This document shows, piece after piece, positions 16,023 to 24,230 of a DNA stretch of 30,581 nt. The position numbers and the translations under genes were made by a program. Under the pieces are notes generated by a model that ran no database searches, had not been told where the DNA came from, and saw nothing but the letters and a program-made list of their open reading frames with translations. The stretch lies in contig JBGTIZ010000037.1 of assembly GCA_041745395.1 (NCBI GenBank), forward strand, positions 1 to 30,581, given 5' to 3'. The first letter of the stretch is position 1; each line of letters begins with the position of its first letter. This stretch comes from Hadersleviella sp041745395. GTDB taxonomy: Bacteria; Chloroflexota; Anaerolineae; Promineifilales; Promineifilaceae.

Positions 16023-17333
16023 ATGTTAACCATTAAACAAAGCGCGACTCATTATCCCCCACTCGATGCGGTTTCTCTGCGTCAGCAATTTCCATCCCTG
16101 CACAAAATGGTCAACGGTCATGAAGCGATTTATTTGGATGGGCCGGGGGGAACGCAAGTCCCACAGACTGTAATTGATGCCGTGATGGCGTATCTGTTGC
16201 GCGACAACAGCAATCAGGGCGGCGTTTTCTTGAATAGTTTGGCAACCGACCGGGTGGTGAGCGACGCTCGCCGAGCGATGGCGGATTTGCTTAATGCGCG
16301 GCGACCCGAAGAAATCGTCTTTGGTCAAAACATGACCACGCTTACTTTCCAGTTGAGTCGCGCTTTGGCGCAAACGTGGGCGGCGGGGGATGAGATTATT
16401 GTCACGCGCATCGACCACAATGCCAATATTGACCCGTGGCTCCAAGCGGCGGCGGACAGGGGCGTGACGGTACGCTGGCTAGATATTGATCCAGAGACGA
16501 TTACGCTTAATTTAGATGCGCTCCCTAATTTGCTGAATGAAAAGACGCGGCTGGTCGCTTGCACCTATGCCTCGAACGCGGTGGGGAGCGTGACGGATGT
16601 GGCGCGAGTGGTCGAACTGGCGCATGAAGTGGGGGCACTTACCTATATTGACGCGGTGCATTACGCGCCGCACGGCCCCGTGGATGTGCAGGCGCTTGAC
16701 TGTGACTTTTTGGCTTCGTCACCTTACAAATATTATGGGCCGCACATGGGCGTGCTGTATGGCAAGTATCACCTGCTGGATGAACTGGCGGCGTATAAAG
16801 TGCGCCCCGCCGATAATCGCCCCCCTGCTAAATGGGAAACGGGCACGCCGAGCTTTGAGGGGATGGCGGGCACGCGAGCGGCGGTGGATTATTTGGCGAT
16901 GCTAGGGGATATTTCGCTGAGTCCGTCGGTGAATGAGCCGTGGCGTGATTTGACGGGGCGGCGGTTGCAGTTGCGCCGAGCGATGACGATTATCAAAGAG
17001 TATGAACGAGAGTTGAGCGAGCAGTTTTTGGTGGGCGCGGCGGAGATTCCAGGTCTGGAGGTATATGGGCTGACGGATTTGGCGCGTCTGGATGAGCGCA
17101 CGCCGACGTTTGCGGTACGGATACACGGCCGTGCGCCGGATGTGATTGCTCGTTCACTCGCCCGCCAAGGCATTTTTGTCTGGTCAGGCCATTTCTACGC
17201 CCTGAATCTACTTGAACGGCTAGGGATGCTTGAAAGTGGTGGCGTGGTACGCATCGGCTTTGTGCATTACAACACGGCCGAGGAAGTGTATCGCTTGCTG
17301 TCAGCCTTACGGCAATTGGCGTCTATCAAATAA
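16023..17333 (+). CDS. Class V aminotransferase, cysteine-desulfurase-like (VC1184 type)
   Basis: 436 residues, typical length. LDGPGGTQVP at about 39-48 begins the fold; THN-like positions occur as RIDHNANIDPW near 132; and K236 in SSPYKYYGPHMG is the probable PLP Schiff-base lysine. Where SufS enzymes carry the catalytic Cys (GHHCAQ), this protein reads WSGHFYAL (387-394), with Phe-Tyr after the His. It therefore most likely belongs to the cysteine-desulfurase-like subfamily represented by VC1184 and is probably not a sulfur donor for Fe-S clusters; its reaction is unknown. No suf/isc genes are nearby. AGGA precedes the ATG by about 7 nt. Confidence 0.82.
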   Translation: MLTIKQSATHYPPLDAVSLRQQFPSLHKMVNGHEAIYLDGPGGTQVPQTVIDAVMAYLLRDNSNQGGVFLNSLATDRVVSDARRAMADLLNARRPEEIVFGQNMTTLTFQLSRALAQTWAAGDEIIVTRIDHNANIDPWLQAAADRGVTVRWLDIDPETITLNLDALPNLLNEKTRLVACTYASNAVGSVTDVARVVELAHEVGALTYIDAVHYAPHGPVDVQALDCDFLASSPYKYYGPHMGVLYGKYHLLDELAAYKVRPADNRPPAKWETGTPSFEGMAGTRAAVDYLAMLGDISLSPSVNEPWRDLTGRRLQLRRAMTIIKEYERELSEQFLVGAAEIPGLEVYGLTDLARLDERTPTFAVRIHGRAPDVIARSLARQGIFVWSGHFYALNLLERLGMLESGGVVRIGFVHYNTAEEVYRLLSALRQLASIK

Positions 17334-17393
17334 ATAAACTTTTCAGCTTTACATCTTTGGGGAAGACACGCATACACAGAATATAGACAAAGT

Positions 17394-17422
17394 TTGACAA
17401 CCCCTTGACTGTATGCCATAAT
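17394..17422 (+). promoter_or_regulatory. Near-consensus sigma70 promoter
   Basis: TTGACA (17394-17399), 17-nt spacer, CATAAT (17417-17422): 11 of 12 consensus bases with ideal spacing. It is the best promoter seen in the window, yet no ordinary gene lies directly downstream, only the small RNA or micro-ORF at about 17429-17620. Confidence 0.8.
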
Positions 17423-17502
17423 CCCCGCATCATCCTCTATTTATGCAGGTGCAAGCCAATTGGCCAGCACAGCTATCTTTCACAAAAAGGAGGTGGTGTC
17501 CC

Positions 17503-17565
17503 ATGGATAGTAGTAATCATAGTAACACCGCCGTAGCACTGCCTCCTGTTATGCACAGTCTGTAG
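17503..17565 (+). CDS. 20-residue micro-ORF with strong ribosome site
   Basis: ATG 17503 to TAG 17565 encodes MDSSNHSNTAVALPPVMHSL. AAGGAGGT (17487-17494) lies 8-9 nt before the ATG, the strongest Shine-Dalgarno in the window, behind a near-consensus promoter. The peptide has no transmembrane segment or Cys. Its stop codon overlaps the 3' arm of the hairpin at 17564-17574, and the sequence complementary to its own ribosome site lies inside the ORF. It may be a leader or regulatory peptide, or the start codon may be incidental to an RNA structure. Confidence 0.5.
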   Translation: MDSSNHSNTAVALPPVMHSL

Positions 17566-17581
17566 TGCTACGGCAAAAAAG

Positions 17582-17620
17582 AGGCCCCGTCGTGATTTTC
17601 GCGGCGGGGTCTTTGTCGTT
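17582..17620 (+). terminator. Rho-independent terminator of the small RNA
   Basis: A 14-bp GC-rich stem (17582-17595 with 17599-17612, including CCCCG/CGGGG and a few G-U pairs) has a 3-nt loop and is followed by TTTGTCGTTTT. It is preceded by AAAAAA. It closes the small transcription unit about 200 nt before the protease gene. The rest, 17621-17820, shows only short imperfect palindromes and a degenerate ACCAAC-type repeat near 17780. Confidence 0.8.
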
Positions 17621-17820
17621 TTAGGCACTGTTTAGCAGGTCAATATTTTAAGGGAGCTGGCTGATTGCTCAGCTGATAAACTAAACGCCTCTTGTTTAAC
17701 TTGCCCCGCTTTTCTAAGCCTAGTATCATCGCCTGCTAGTCGTGCTGTCCGCTAGCTGTTAACCCGCCTCAACCCAACAGACCAACAAACCAACTCATTT
17801 GCTCATTGCTAGGATTATTC

Positions 17821-20256
17821 ATGCTTGTTACCCCTTTGTCACCTGAAAATTTGCGCCACTGGTGTAATGCTGACCAGTTTGATTTTGAAACCACGGCCGT
17901 GTTAGAACCCGCCACCGCCATCATCGGCCAGCCGCGCGGCATACGCGCCATTGAGTTTGGCATTGGTATTCAAAGCCACGGGTACAACGTCTTTGTGGTG
18001 GGCGAAACAGGCACAGGGCGCACGGCCGCGCTCGAACATTTTCTAAAAGAGCACGCCGCCAGCCAGCCTGTCCCCAACGACTGGATTTACGTCCACAACT
18101 TCAAAACGACCCACCGCCCCCGCGCCATCGCCCTGCCCGCCGGCATGGGGCGCAAATTTCAAGAAGCGATGGAGCAGTTAATCAAATCGCTCCAAAAAAC
18201 GTTACCCGACACGTTTGACACCGACGCCTACCGCGAAGCGGCCGAAGATATTCGGCGGCGCTACAAAGAAGAACGCAACGACCTCATCGAAGCGTTGCGC
18301 TCCCGCGCCAGCCAAGACGAGATGGCCGTTGTTAGCTCCCCCTCTGGTTTTATTGTCATGCCCATGAACGATAGCAAGGCGATGACCGCCGAAGAGTATC
18401 AGCAGTTGCCCGTGGATACCTATCAGGAACTGGAAAAAAAGCGGCAGGTGTGGGGCGAAGAGCTGGACGAAATTTTGCGCCAAATTCGGGAGCGGGACGA
18501 AGCGGCCAGCGAACAAGTCCATTCGATGAGCCAAGATGTGGGCAAAAACGCCATCACCTATTATTTTGATGAGTTGCGCACCCAGTACGAAACCTATCCT
18601 GACATCGCCCCTTACCTGACCGAGGTGTATGACGATGTGCTGGACAATTTGTCCGACTTTTTCCCACCGGACCAAGACGACGACCGGGAGCCAGATTTGC
18701 GCCGCTATGAGGTGAATTTGCTGGTGAATAACGCGACCGCCGAGGGGGAAATGCGGGGCGCACCCGTCGTCGTAGAGCTGAACCCGCGTTACTCTGATTT
18801 GCTGGGGCGGATGGAGTACGACACGCAACAGGGTAGCTCTTCCACCCATTTCACCAATATCAAGGCGGGCAGTTTGCATCGCGCCAATGGCGGCTATTTG
18901 ATTATGAATGTGCGCGACATGCTAGCGCATCGCCATGCGTGGGAGGCTCTCAAACGGACGATTAAGGCGAGCGAGATTTTGATTCAGACGCCGGACCGGT
19001 CGGACGGTAATCAGGTGCAGGCGCGGTCGCTTGACCCCGAGCCGATTCCGTTGCGGGTGAAAATCGTGCTGATTGGCACGAGTGATTATTATTATTCGCT
19101 TTTTAATCGGGAAGAGGATTTTAGCCAACTTTTTAAGGTGAAGGCGGAGTTTGACACGGTGATGCCGCGTGACGCGGAGCATGAGTTGGCGTATGCGCGT
19201 TATATTGCCAGCCGTTGCCGTGAGGAGAATTTGCGCCATTTTGACCGCACGGCCGTGGCTAAACTCGTGGAATACGGCTCCCGCTTGTGCGACCATCAGC
19301 AAAAATTGAGCACCCGCCTGGAACAAATCGCCGATATTATCCGCGAAACCAGCTACTGGGCAGGGCGGGAGCAAAGAGAAGTGGCCACGGCCGTGGACGT
19401 GCAACGCGCCCTAGACGAGCGTCGCGACCGAGCCAACCTCGACGAAGAATACACCCTGCGCCACATCGCCGAAGGGCTACTCTTTATCGACACCACGGGC
19501 GAAGTCGTGGGGCAGGTCAACGGCCTGTCCGTCCTTGATATTGGGGATTACGCATTTGGTCAACCCGGACGCATCACCGCCCGCACCTATAAAGGAGAGC
19601 GGGGCATCATCAACATTGACCGGGAAGTTGACCTAACGGGCCCGATTCATCACAAAGGGTTACTGACGCTTACGGGCTACTTGGGCGGGCAATATGCCCA
19701 AGAACGCCCGCTCTCTATTTCGGCCAGCGTTACTTTTGAGCAAAATTACAGCAGTATCGAAGGGGATAGCGCGTCCTCAGCCGAGCTTTACGTCATTTTG
19801 TCCAGCTTGAGCAAATTGCCCATTCGGCAAGGGGTGGCTGTCACGGGGTCGGTTAATCAGCGGGGGGAGATTCAGCCGATTGGGGGCGTAAACGAGAAGG
19901 TTGAGGGCTTTTTTACCGTGTGTCAGGCGCGAGGGCTAACGGGCGACCAAGGGGTAATTATCCCCAAGTCTAATTTGTCCTATCTGATGCTGAGTGAGGC
20001 GGTTATCACGGCCGTGGCCGAAGGTCAGTTCCACATCTGGGCCATTAAATCCATTGATGAAGGGGTCGAAATCCTGATGAACCGCCCCGCTGGGGAACCA
20101 GACGAATATGGCGACTACCCCGAAAACACGGTGCATCACGCCGTCGTGGAAGGCATCCTCATGCTCGGCCGTGATGGAGATGACGACGATGATGATGAGG
20201 AAGACGAAGAGGATGAAGAAGCGTTGGAAGATGAGCTTGTAGAAAGTGAAAAGTAA
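17821..20256 (+). CDS. LonC-like (AAA_32) protease
   Basis: 811 residues from ATG 17821 (AGGA 7 nt upstream; an in-frame TTG at 17806 is less likely). The N-terminal ATPase-like domain has a degenerate Walker A, GETGTGRT at 61-68 with Arg67 in place of Lys. GGYLIMNVRDML stands at the Walker B position without the usual DE pair. A helical insertion follows (about 135-270). The C-terminal Lon proteolytic domain has the Ser650-Lys693 dyad (GDSASSAEL; GGVNEKVEG), 43 residues apart as in Lon, so protease activity is expected. LonC-type enzymes are described as ATP-independent. The last ~25 residues are almost all Asp/Glu. Four CACGGCCGTG copies are present. The stop lies in GTGAAAA heptamers. Confidence 0.88.
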   Translation: MLVTPLSPENLRHWCNADQFDFETTAVLEPATAIIGQPRGIRAIEFGIGIQSHGYNVFVVGETGTGRTAALEHFLKEHAASQPVPNDWIYVHNFKTTHRPRAIALPAGMGRKFQEAMEQLIKSLQKTLPDTFDTDAYREAAEDIRRRYKEERNDLIEALRSRASQDEMAVVSSPSGFIVMPMNDSKAMTAEEYQQLPVDTYQELEKKRQVWGEELDEILRQIRERDEAASEQVHSMSQDVGKNAITYYFDELRTQYETYPDIAPYLTEVYDDVLDNLSDFFPPDQDDDREPDLRRYEVNLLVNNATAEGEMRGAPVVVELNPRYSDLLGRMEYDTQQGSSSTHFTNIKAGSLHRANGGYLIMNVRDMLAHRHAWEALKRTIKASEILIQTPDRSDGNQVQARSLDPEPIPLRVKIVLIGTSDYYYSLFNREEDFSQLFKVKAEFDTVMPRDAEHELAYARYIASRCREENLRHFDRTAVAKLVEYGSRLCDHQQKLSTRLEQIADIIRETSYWAGREQREVATAVDVQRALDERRDRANLDEEYTLRHIAEGLLFIDTTGEVVGQVNGLSVLDIGDYAFGQPGRITARTYKGERGIINIDREVDLTGPIHHKGLLTLTGYLGGQYAQERPLSISASVTFEQNYSSIEGDSASSAELYVILSSLSKLPIRQGVAVTGSVNQRGEIQPIGGVNEKVEGFFTVCQARGLTGDQGVIIPKSNLSYLMLSEAVITAVAEGQFHIWAIKSIDEGVEILMNRPAGEPDEYGDYPENTVHHAVVEGILMLGRDGDDDDDDEEDEEDEEALEDELVESEK

Positions 20257-20266
20257 GAAGTGAGAA
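20246..20266 (+). repeat. GTGAAAA heptamer repeat on stop codon
   Basis: GTGAAAA, GTAAGAA, GTGAGAA in tandem; the TAA stop of the protease (20254-20256) is inside the second unit. A pyrimidine-rich tract follows to 20309, filling the convergent gap to the NUDIX gene. Confidence 0.85.
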
Positions 20267-20307
20267 GCCCCTCCCTTCCTCTCCCCCTCTCTTACTTCCT
20301 TACTCTC

Positions 20308-20829
20308 CTAAATCCAGCCCAACCACCGCGCCGTTCGTAAAATCCCCACCACGCTTTTGCCATCTTGCACCCGGCCGTCAAAAGCCATCTCGACCAACTC
20401 CGCCAGCGGCATGGGCGTTACCTCAAGCAACTCATCCTCATCCTGCTCCAGCGGGTCAACCGTCAGCCCCTGCGACACATAAAACCGCATCAGCTCATCA
20501 CTCGCCCCCGGGGCGGGCCACACATCGCCCAGCGGCGTCAAGCGGGCGGCGCGATGGCCTGTCTCTTCCCGAAGCTCGCGCTGGGCGCATTGCTCCCAAG
20601 GCTCATGCCAGCCGCGTGTGCCAGCGGGTAGCTCCAGAATGGTTTGCCCGAGAGCAACGCGGTATTGCTTGAGCATCAGGACGTTGTTCACGGCCGTGAG
20701 TGGCACCAAAACCACTGCCCCCGGATGTCGAATTTGGGCGCGTTCAACCGTTTGCCCGTTGGGCAGAATGGCCGAACCCACTTCAAAACGCCAGCTATCT
20801 TCTTTTTGCCAAATAATCGTTGTGTTCAC
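20308..20829 (-). CDS. NUDIX hydrolase (ADP-ribose pyrophosphatase-like)
   Basis: 173 residues. The Nudix box is complete at 70-92: G70, E76, R84-E85, E88-E89 and G91 fit GX5EX7REUXEEXGU, with His92 in the last, normally hydrophobic, position. The preceding beta strands (VVLVPLTAVNNVLMLKQYR and the LELPAG turn) are typical of ADP-ribose and nucleoside-diphosphate-sugar pyrophosphatases of the NudF type. It would hydrolyse a nucleoside diphosphate linked to a sugar or ribose, in the cytosol. Convergent with the protease gene. One CACGGCCGTG copy (20689) encodes the TAV in the second strand. Confidence 0.88.
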   Translation of the reverse strand: MNTTIIWQKEDSWRFEVGSAILPNGQTVERAQIRHPGAVVLVPLTAVNNVLMLKQYRVALGQTILELPAGTRGWHEPWEQCAQRELREETGHRAARLTPLGDVWPAPGASDELMRFYVSQGLTVDPLEQDEDELLEVTPMPLAELVEMAFDGRVQDGKSVVGILRTARWLGWI

Positions 20830-21442
<613 letters not shown>

Positions 21443-22954
21443 CTAACGGCGAAAATCAGGGTCTTTTAGACCATCTTCTTCAGCGAGCGAATAAATATTG
21501 TCTGTTTCGGTGGCGGTGGGTGTGCCGGACTCCCACGAGGACTCTTCTAGCTCTTGCACGGGGGCGTAATACAGTTGCCACAGGATAAAGCGGAGCCGTT
21601 TGGACATCGCCCGGCCGATGTTCCACAAGATGCGTGTGCCCAGCACGGCGTCGTCCTCACACAAAGCCAAGAGGTTATTGCGGTCCAAAATCAAGACGAT
21701 GGCGCCCTCGTTCCCCGCGATTAAATCAGCACTGCGCTGTTGCTGGTCGAGCATAGATAGCTCGCCCGTGATTTGCCCAGGGCGCAAAATTGCCACTTGG
21801 CGCATCAGCCCCGAGTCCATGCGTTCTCGCAGGTCTTCTATGCTTTGGGATTCGTCGAGGCTGTAGCTGTTGCTCTCGAGGTCGCGCCACACGCCGACAC
21901 TGCCGCGCATGATGAGGTAAAGCTCACGGCCGGGTTCGCTGGTTTGCACGATGGGTTCGTCGGGGCGGTACACTTTTTGGCTGAACTGGGCGGCGAGGCG
22001 GAGCCGCTGGGCTTGGTTTAGCCCGATGCCCACGTCGGAGCTAGAGAGGAAGTAGGCCACGGTGGAGACATTGACCACGGCCGTGTCATCAAGCGGATTT
22101 TGCCACTCCCGTCCAAAGCGAGCCAGCCCCAAATAAGCAGAAATAATCCGGTTAGCCACAAAGGGGCGTTCAAAATGAGGCCAATGACCCGCTCGCGCCA
22201 AAATGCGCAAATCCGCCTCTAGCCACTCATCTTCGATGATACTGGCGTCGCTGAGCGGCACCGTATTGTCCTCCGCGCCCCAGATGACCAGCGCGGGCGT
22301 GTCAATATATTTCAGCTCGTTTTGCATGTTATGGTTGCGCATCGCCCAAAAGCATTCGGCGCGGGTGCGCCCTTGGCCGCGCCGACGCGCATCCGCCCGC
22401 AAACGCAGGTAGACATCTTCGCGCAAGCGGCTCCGTTCGGCAAACGAGACGGGACGCATCAGCGTATCCGTCAGCCCCACAAAAACATTTTCCACGGCCG
22501 AGACGATATAGCTCCCCAACCCAAAACGCTCCATGAGGGTGACGGGGGAAATAAAGACATTGATAAAGCGGGAGAGCCGCCCCGTAATGGTGGGGCAGAG
22601 AAGCACCATGCGCTCGACTAATTCGGGGTAATTGCGGGCTACCGTCAGGCTAATCATGCCGCCCATAGAGTGCCCCACTAGCACGACGGGGCCATCGCTC
22701 ACTTGGCGAATCAGCCCCGCGATGAGGTCGGCGTAGCGCTCTATACTGGTTTGGCCTTCGGTAAAGGGGGGGGAATTGCCATAGCCAGGCAGGTCTACGG
22801 CGAAACAGCGGTAGCGTTCGTGCATTAGCTCGAGCAGGGGGTACATGGCGTACCACGAGCTAGACCAGCCGTGGATGAGAATGGCTGTTTGGCGATGTTT
22901 GGTTCCCGTTTTGACGACGTGAACTGGCTGACCCTCAATTTGGTATATGGGCAT
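21443..22954 (-). CDS. Alpha/beta hydrolase fused to a cyclic-nucleotide-binding domain
   Basis: 503 residues. Residues 1-275 are an alpha/beta hydrolase: oxyanion region LIHGWSSS, nucleophile S96 in VGHSMGG, acid D229 (WGAEDNTVP) and H257 (AGHWPHFE), a complete triad with a lid region at about 120-215. Residues 310-458 are a Crp-type cyclic nucleotide-binding fold: GRELYLIMRGSVGVW, then GELSMLDQQQRSAD, with E398 and R407 in the phosphate-binding cassette positions, so ligand binding is plausible. An acidic low-complexity tail follows. An esterase or lipase-like activity gated by cAMP or cGMP is an inference. Its own promoter lies at 23068-23096. Confidence 0.85.
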   Translation of the reverse strand: MPIYQIEGQPVHVVKTGTKHRQTAILIHGWSSSWYAMYPLLELMHERYRCFAVDLPGYGNSPPFTEGQTSIERYADLIAGLIRQVSDGPVVLVGHSMGGMISLTVARNYPELVERMVLLCPTITGRLSRFINVFISPVTLMERFGLGSYIVSAVENVFVGLTDTLMRPVSFAERSRLREDVYLRLRADARRRGQGRTRAECFWAMRNHNMQNELKYIDTPALVIWGAEDNTVPLSDASIIEDEWLEADLRILARAGHWPHFERPFVANRIISAYLGLARFGREWQNPLDDTAVVNVSTVAYFLSSSDVGIGLNQAQRLRLAAQFSQKVYRPDEPIVQTSEPGRELYLIMRGSVGVWRDLESNSYSLDESQSIEDLRERMDSGLMRQVAILRPGQITGELSMLDQQQRSADLIAGNEGAIVLILDRNNLLALCEDDAVLGTRILWNIGRAMSKRLRFILWQLYYAPVQELEESSWESGTPTATETDNIYSLAEEDGLKDPDFRR

Positions 22955-23067
22955 GATTGTATTGTGTCGTTGATACCGTAGGGCAGATGTGGAACCTGCT
23001 ATCCGTCCCCATATTACCGCCGCATTTGTTCTATCACTCTCCCCGTATAAATCATCACAACAGATTC

Positions 23068-23096
23068 ATTATAAGCTGTGCGTCATGAGGGTACAA
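23068..23096 (-). promoter_or_regulatory. Putative promoter for hydrolase-CNB gene
   Basis: On the minus strand: TTGTAC (23096-23091), 17-nt spacer, perfect TATAAT (23073-23068). It would give a leader of about 105 nt before the ATG at 22954. The -35 is weak (3 of 6). Confidence 0.45.
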
Positions 23097-23129
23097 GCAC
23101 TGTGCAGGAATATTGCGTAAAATAAAGGT

Positions 23130-23939
23130 ATGACGCAACCAAAAACGACATTTGACCCACTTATTTACCTGAATGGCACGCTGGCAGGCATCGCCGTGCT
23201 TGTGCCTATTCCACCCGTAGATTGGGTGCTGGAGACAGTTTTTCGGCGGCGAATGGTGCGGGATATTGCCGCTCGCCACGGCCGTGTGGTGTCGCCTGAG
23301 GTGCAACGGATTATTAACCAGGAGCCGCGCGGCTCTTGCACGGGCTGTTTGTGGTGGCCGATCACGGCCGTGTACAAAACCTTCAAACGCTTCTCGCGCA
23401 AAATACTCTACTTTTTGACCATCAAAGAGGCCAGCGACCAAGTCAGCTACTATTGGCATCGCGCCTTTCTGCTCAACTATATGGTGGCCGAAGGGCATTT
23501 GGACACACCCGAGCAGGCCACGCTCGCTCGTCAAGTGATGGACGAGATGCTGACTGATACCTCGACCAGCCCACTCTATAAATTTGCCGCGCAGTGGATT
23601 CACAATGTGCAACGCAACTGGCGCGTCACCCTGCGCCTCTTTCGCTCGCGCAATATTCGCCAGTTCCTCAAAGATAACGAAACTCTCTTAAAGGATAATT
23701 GGAATGACGCCGCTGGTTACTTGTCCGCTCTGGCCCTGCGTTACAATGTCCTTTACGAACAATACGAAACAGAACAGAAAATCAATCTAGGAGAAAAGTC
23801 GGCAACGACACCCAGCCATGAGCAATCAGAAAAAAGTGGCCTCGCGCCACAAACGGCAACAGAAGAAGCAGGAGCAGACGAAGCGTCAACAGGTGAAACA
23901 AGTGACCCAGCAGAGCGAAGCGAAGAGCAAAAAAATTAG
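23130..23939 (+). CDS. Unknown membrane-associated protein
   Basis: 269 residues, family not recognised. Residues about 12-35 (YLNGTLAGIAVLVPIPPVDW) form one hydrophobic segment, followed by a basic arginine-rich stretch (FRRRMVRDIAARHGR). A Cys pair RGSCTGCLWWP at about 68-78 could bind metal or form a disulfide. The remainder is helical and charged (about 100-215). The last 50 residues are Glu/Ser/Thr/Ala-rich, apparently disordered and acidic, and are read from DNA that in the +1 frame encodes the basic start of the next protein. Two decamer copies encode HGRV and TAV here. Divergent from the hydrolase gene. Confidence 0.65.
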   Translation: MTQPKTTFDPLIYLNGTLAGIAVLVPIPPVDWVLETVFRRRMVRDIAARHGRVVSPEVQRIINQEPRGSCTGCLWWPITAVYKTFKRFSRKILYFLTIKEASDQVSYYWHRAFLLNYMVAEGHLDTPEQATLARQVMDEMLTDTSTSPLYKFAAQWIHNVQRNWRVTLRLFRSRNIRQFLKDNETLLKDNWNDAAGYLSALALRYNVLYEQYETEQKINLGEKSATTPSHEQSEKSGLAPQTATEEAGADEASTGETSDPAERSEEQKN

Positions 23940-24180
23940 TGAAGAACAGCTTTACGAGCATATTCTCAATATGTGCGTGGCGGCGGGGCCAGAGAGCCAT
24001 GTGCGCCCCGAAGATATTGCCATGTCGCTGACAGATGATAATTGGCAGGGGTTGCTACCGCGCATCCGTATCGCGGCCAAAAAATTGGCTGAAGGGGGCG
24101 CGGTGGTGATTTTGCGCAAGGGCAAGCCAGCCGACCCCGAGGATTTTAAGGGGGTTTACCGACTACGCATCGCCAATTGA
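23818..24180 (+). CDS. DUF3253-like small protein with basic N-terminal tail
   Basis: 120 residues. Residues 42-118 match the DUF3253 pattern as I know it: ILNMCVAAGPESHVRPEDIA, then WQGLLPRIRIAAKKL, GGAVVILRKGKPADPEDFKG and YRLRI, a probable winged-helix fold of unknown role. Residues 1-40 are Lys/Gln/Arg-rich and overlap the previous gene by 122 nt in another frame. ATG 23818 has no strong ribosome site; a GTG at 23893 would shorten the tail to about 15 residues and reduce the overlap. The domain itself begins after the overlap and is credible. The TGA stop lies in CAATTGA heptamers. Confidence 0.7.
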   Translation: MSNQKKVASRHKRQQKKQEQTKRQQVKQVTQQSEAKSKKISEEQLYEHILNMCVAAGPESHVRPEDIAMSLTDDNWQGLLPRIRIAAKKLAEGGAVVILRKGKPADPEDFKGVYRLRIAN

Positions 24181-24215
24181 CAATTGCCAATTGACAATTA
24201 GCAATTGACAATTGA
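24174..24215 (+). repeat. CAATTGA heptamer repeat on stop codon
   Basis: Six heptamers in a row: CAATTGA, CAATTGC, CAATTGA, CAATTAG, CAATTGA, CAATTGA. The first contains the TGA stop of the DUF3253-like gene. The next gene starts 15 nt after the last unit. Confidence 0.95.
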
Positions 24216-24230
24216 CCCGCACCTTGACCC

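Larger units (their letters stand above)
17429..17620 (+). ncRNA. Free-standing ~190-nt structured RNA with switch-like helices
   Basis: Bounded by the promoter at 17394 and the terminator at 17582. Three helices compete. (a) GGTGGTGT (17492-17499) with ACACCGCC (17525-17532). (b) AGGAGGTGGTG (17488-17498) with CACTGCCTCCT (17537-17547): all 11 positions pair, two as G-U, burying a strong ribosome site. (c) GCCGTAGCACT (17530-17540) with AGTGCTACGGC (17564-17574), 11 perfect pairs. Helices b and c overlap at 17537-17540 and exclude each other. A palindrome GCCAATTGGC lies near the 5' end (17453-17462). This layout resembles a translational switch or attenuator. No known RNA family is recognised. 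Confidence 0.6.

Noticed and set aside
17806..17820. TTG start for the LonC-like protease
   Set aside because: AGGA is correctly spaced for ATG 17821 and would lie inside the coding sequence of the longer form.
24174..24215. CRISPR-like array
   Set aside because: Tandem heptamers without spacers; no repeat-spacer pattern or cas genes anywhere in the window.
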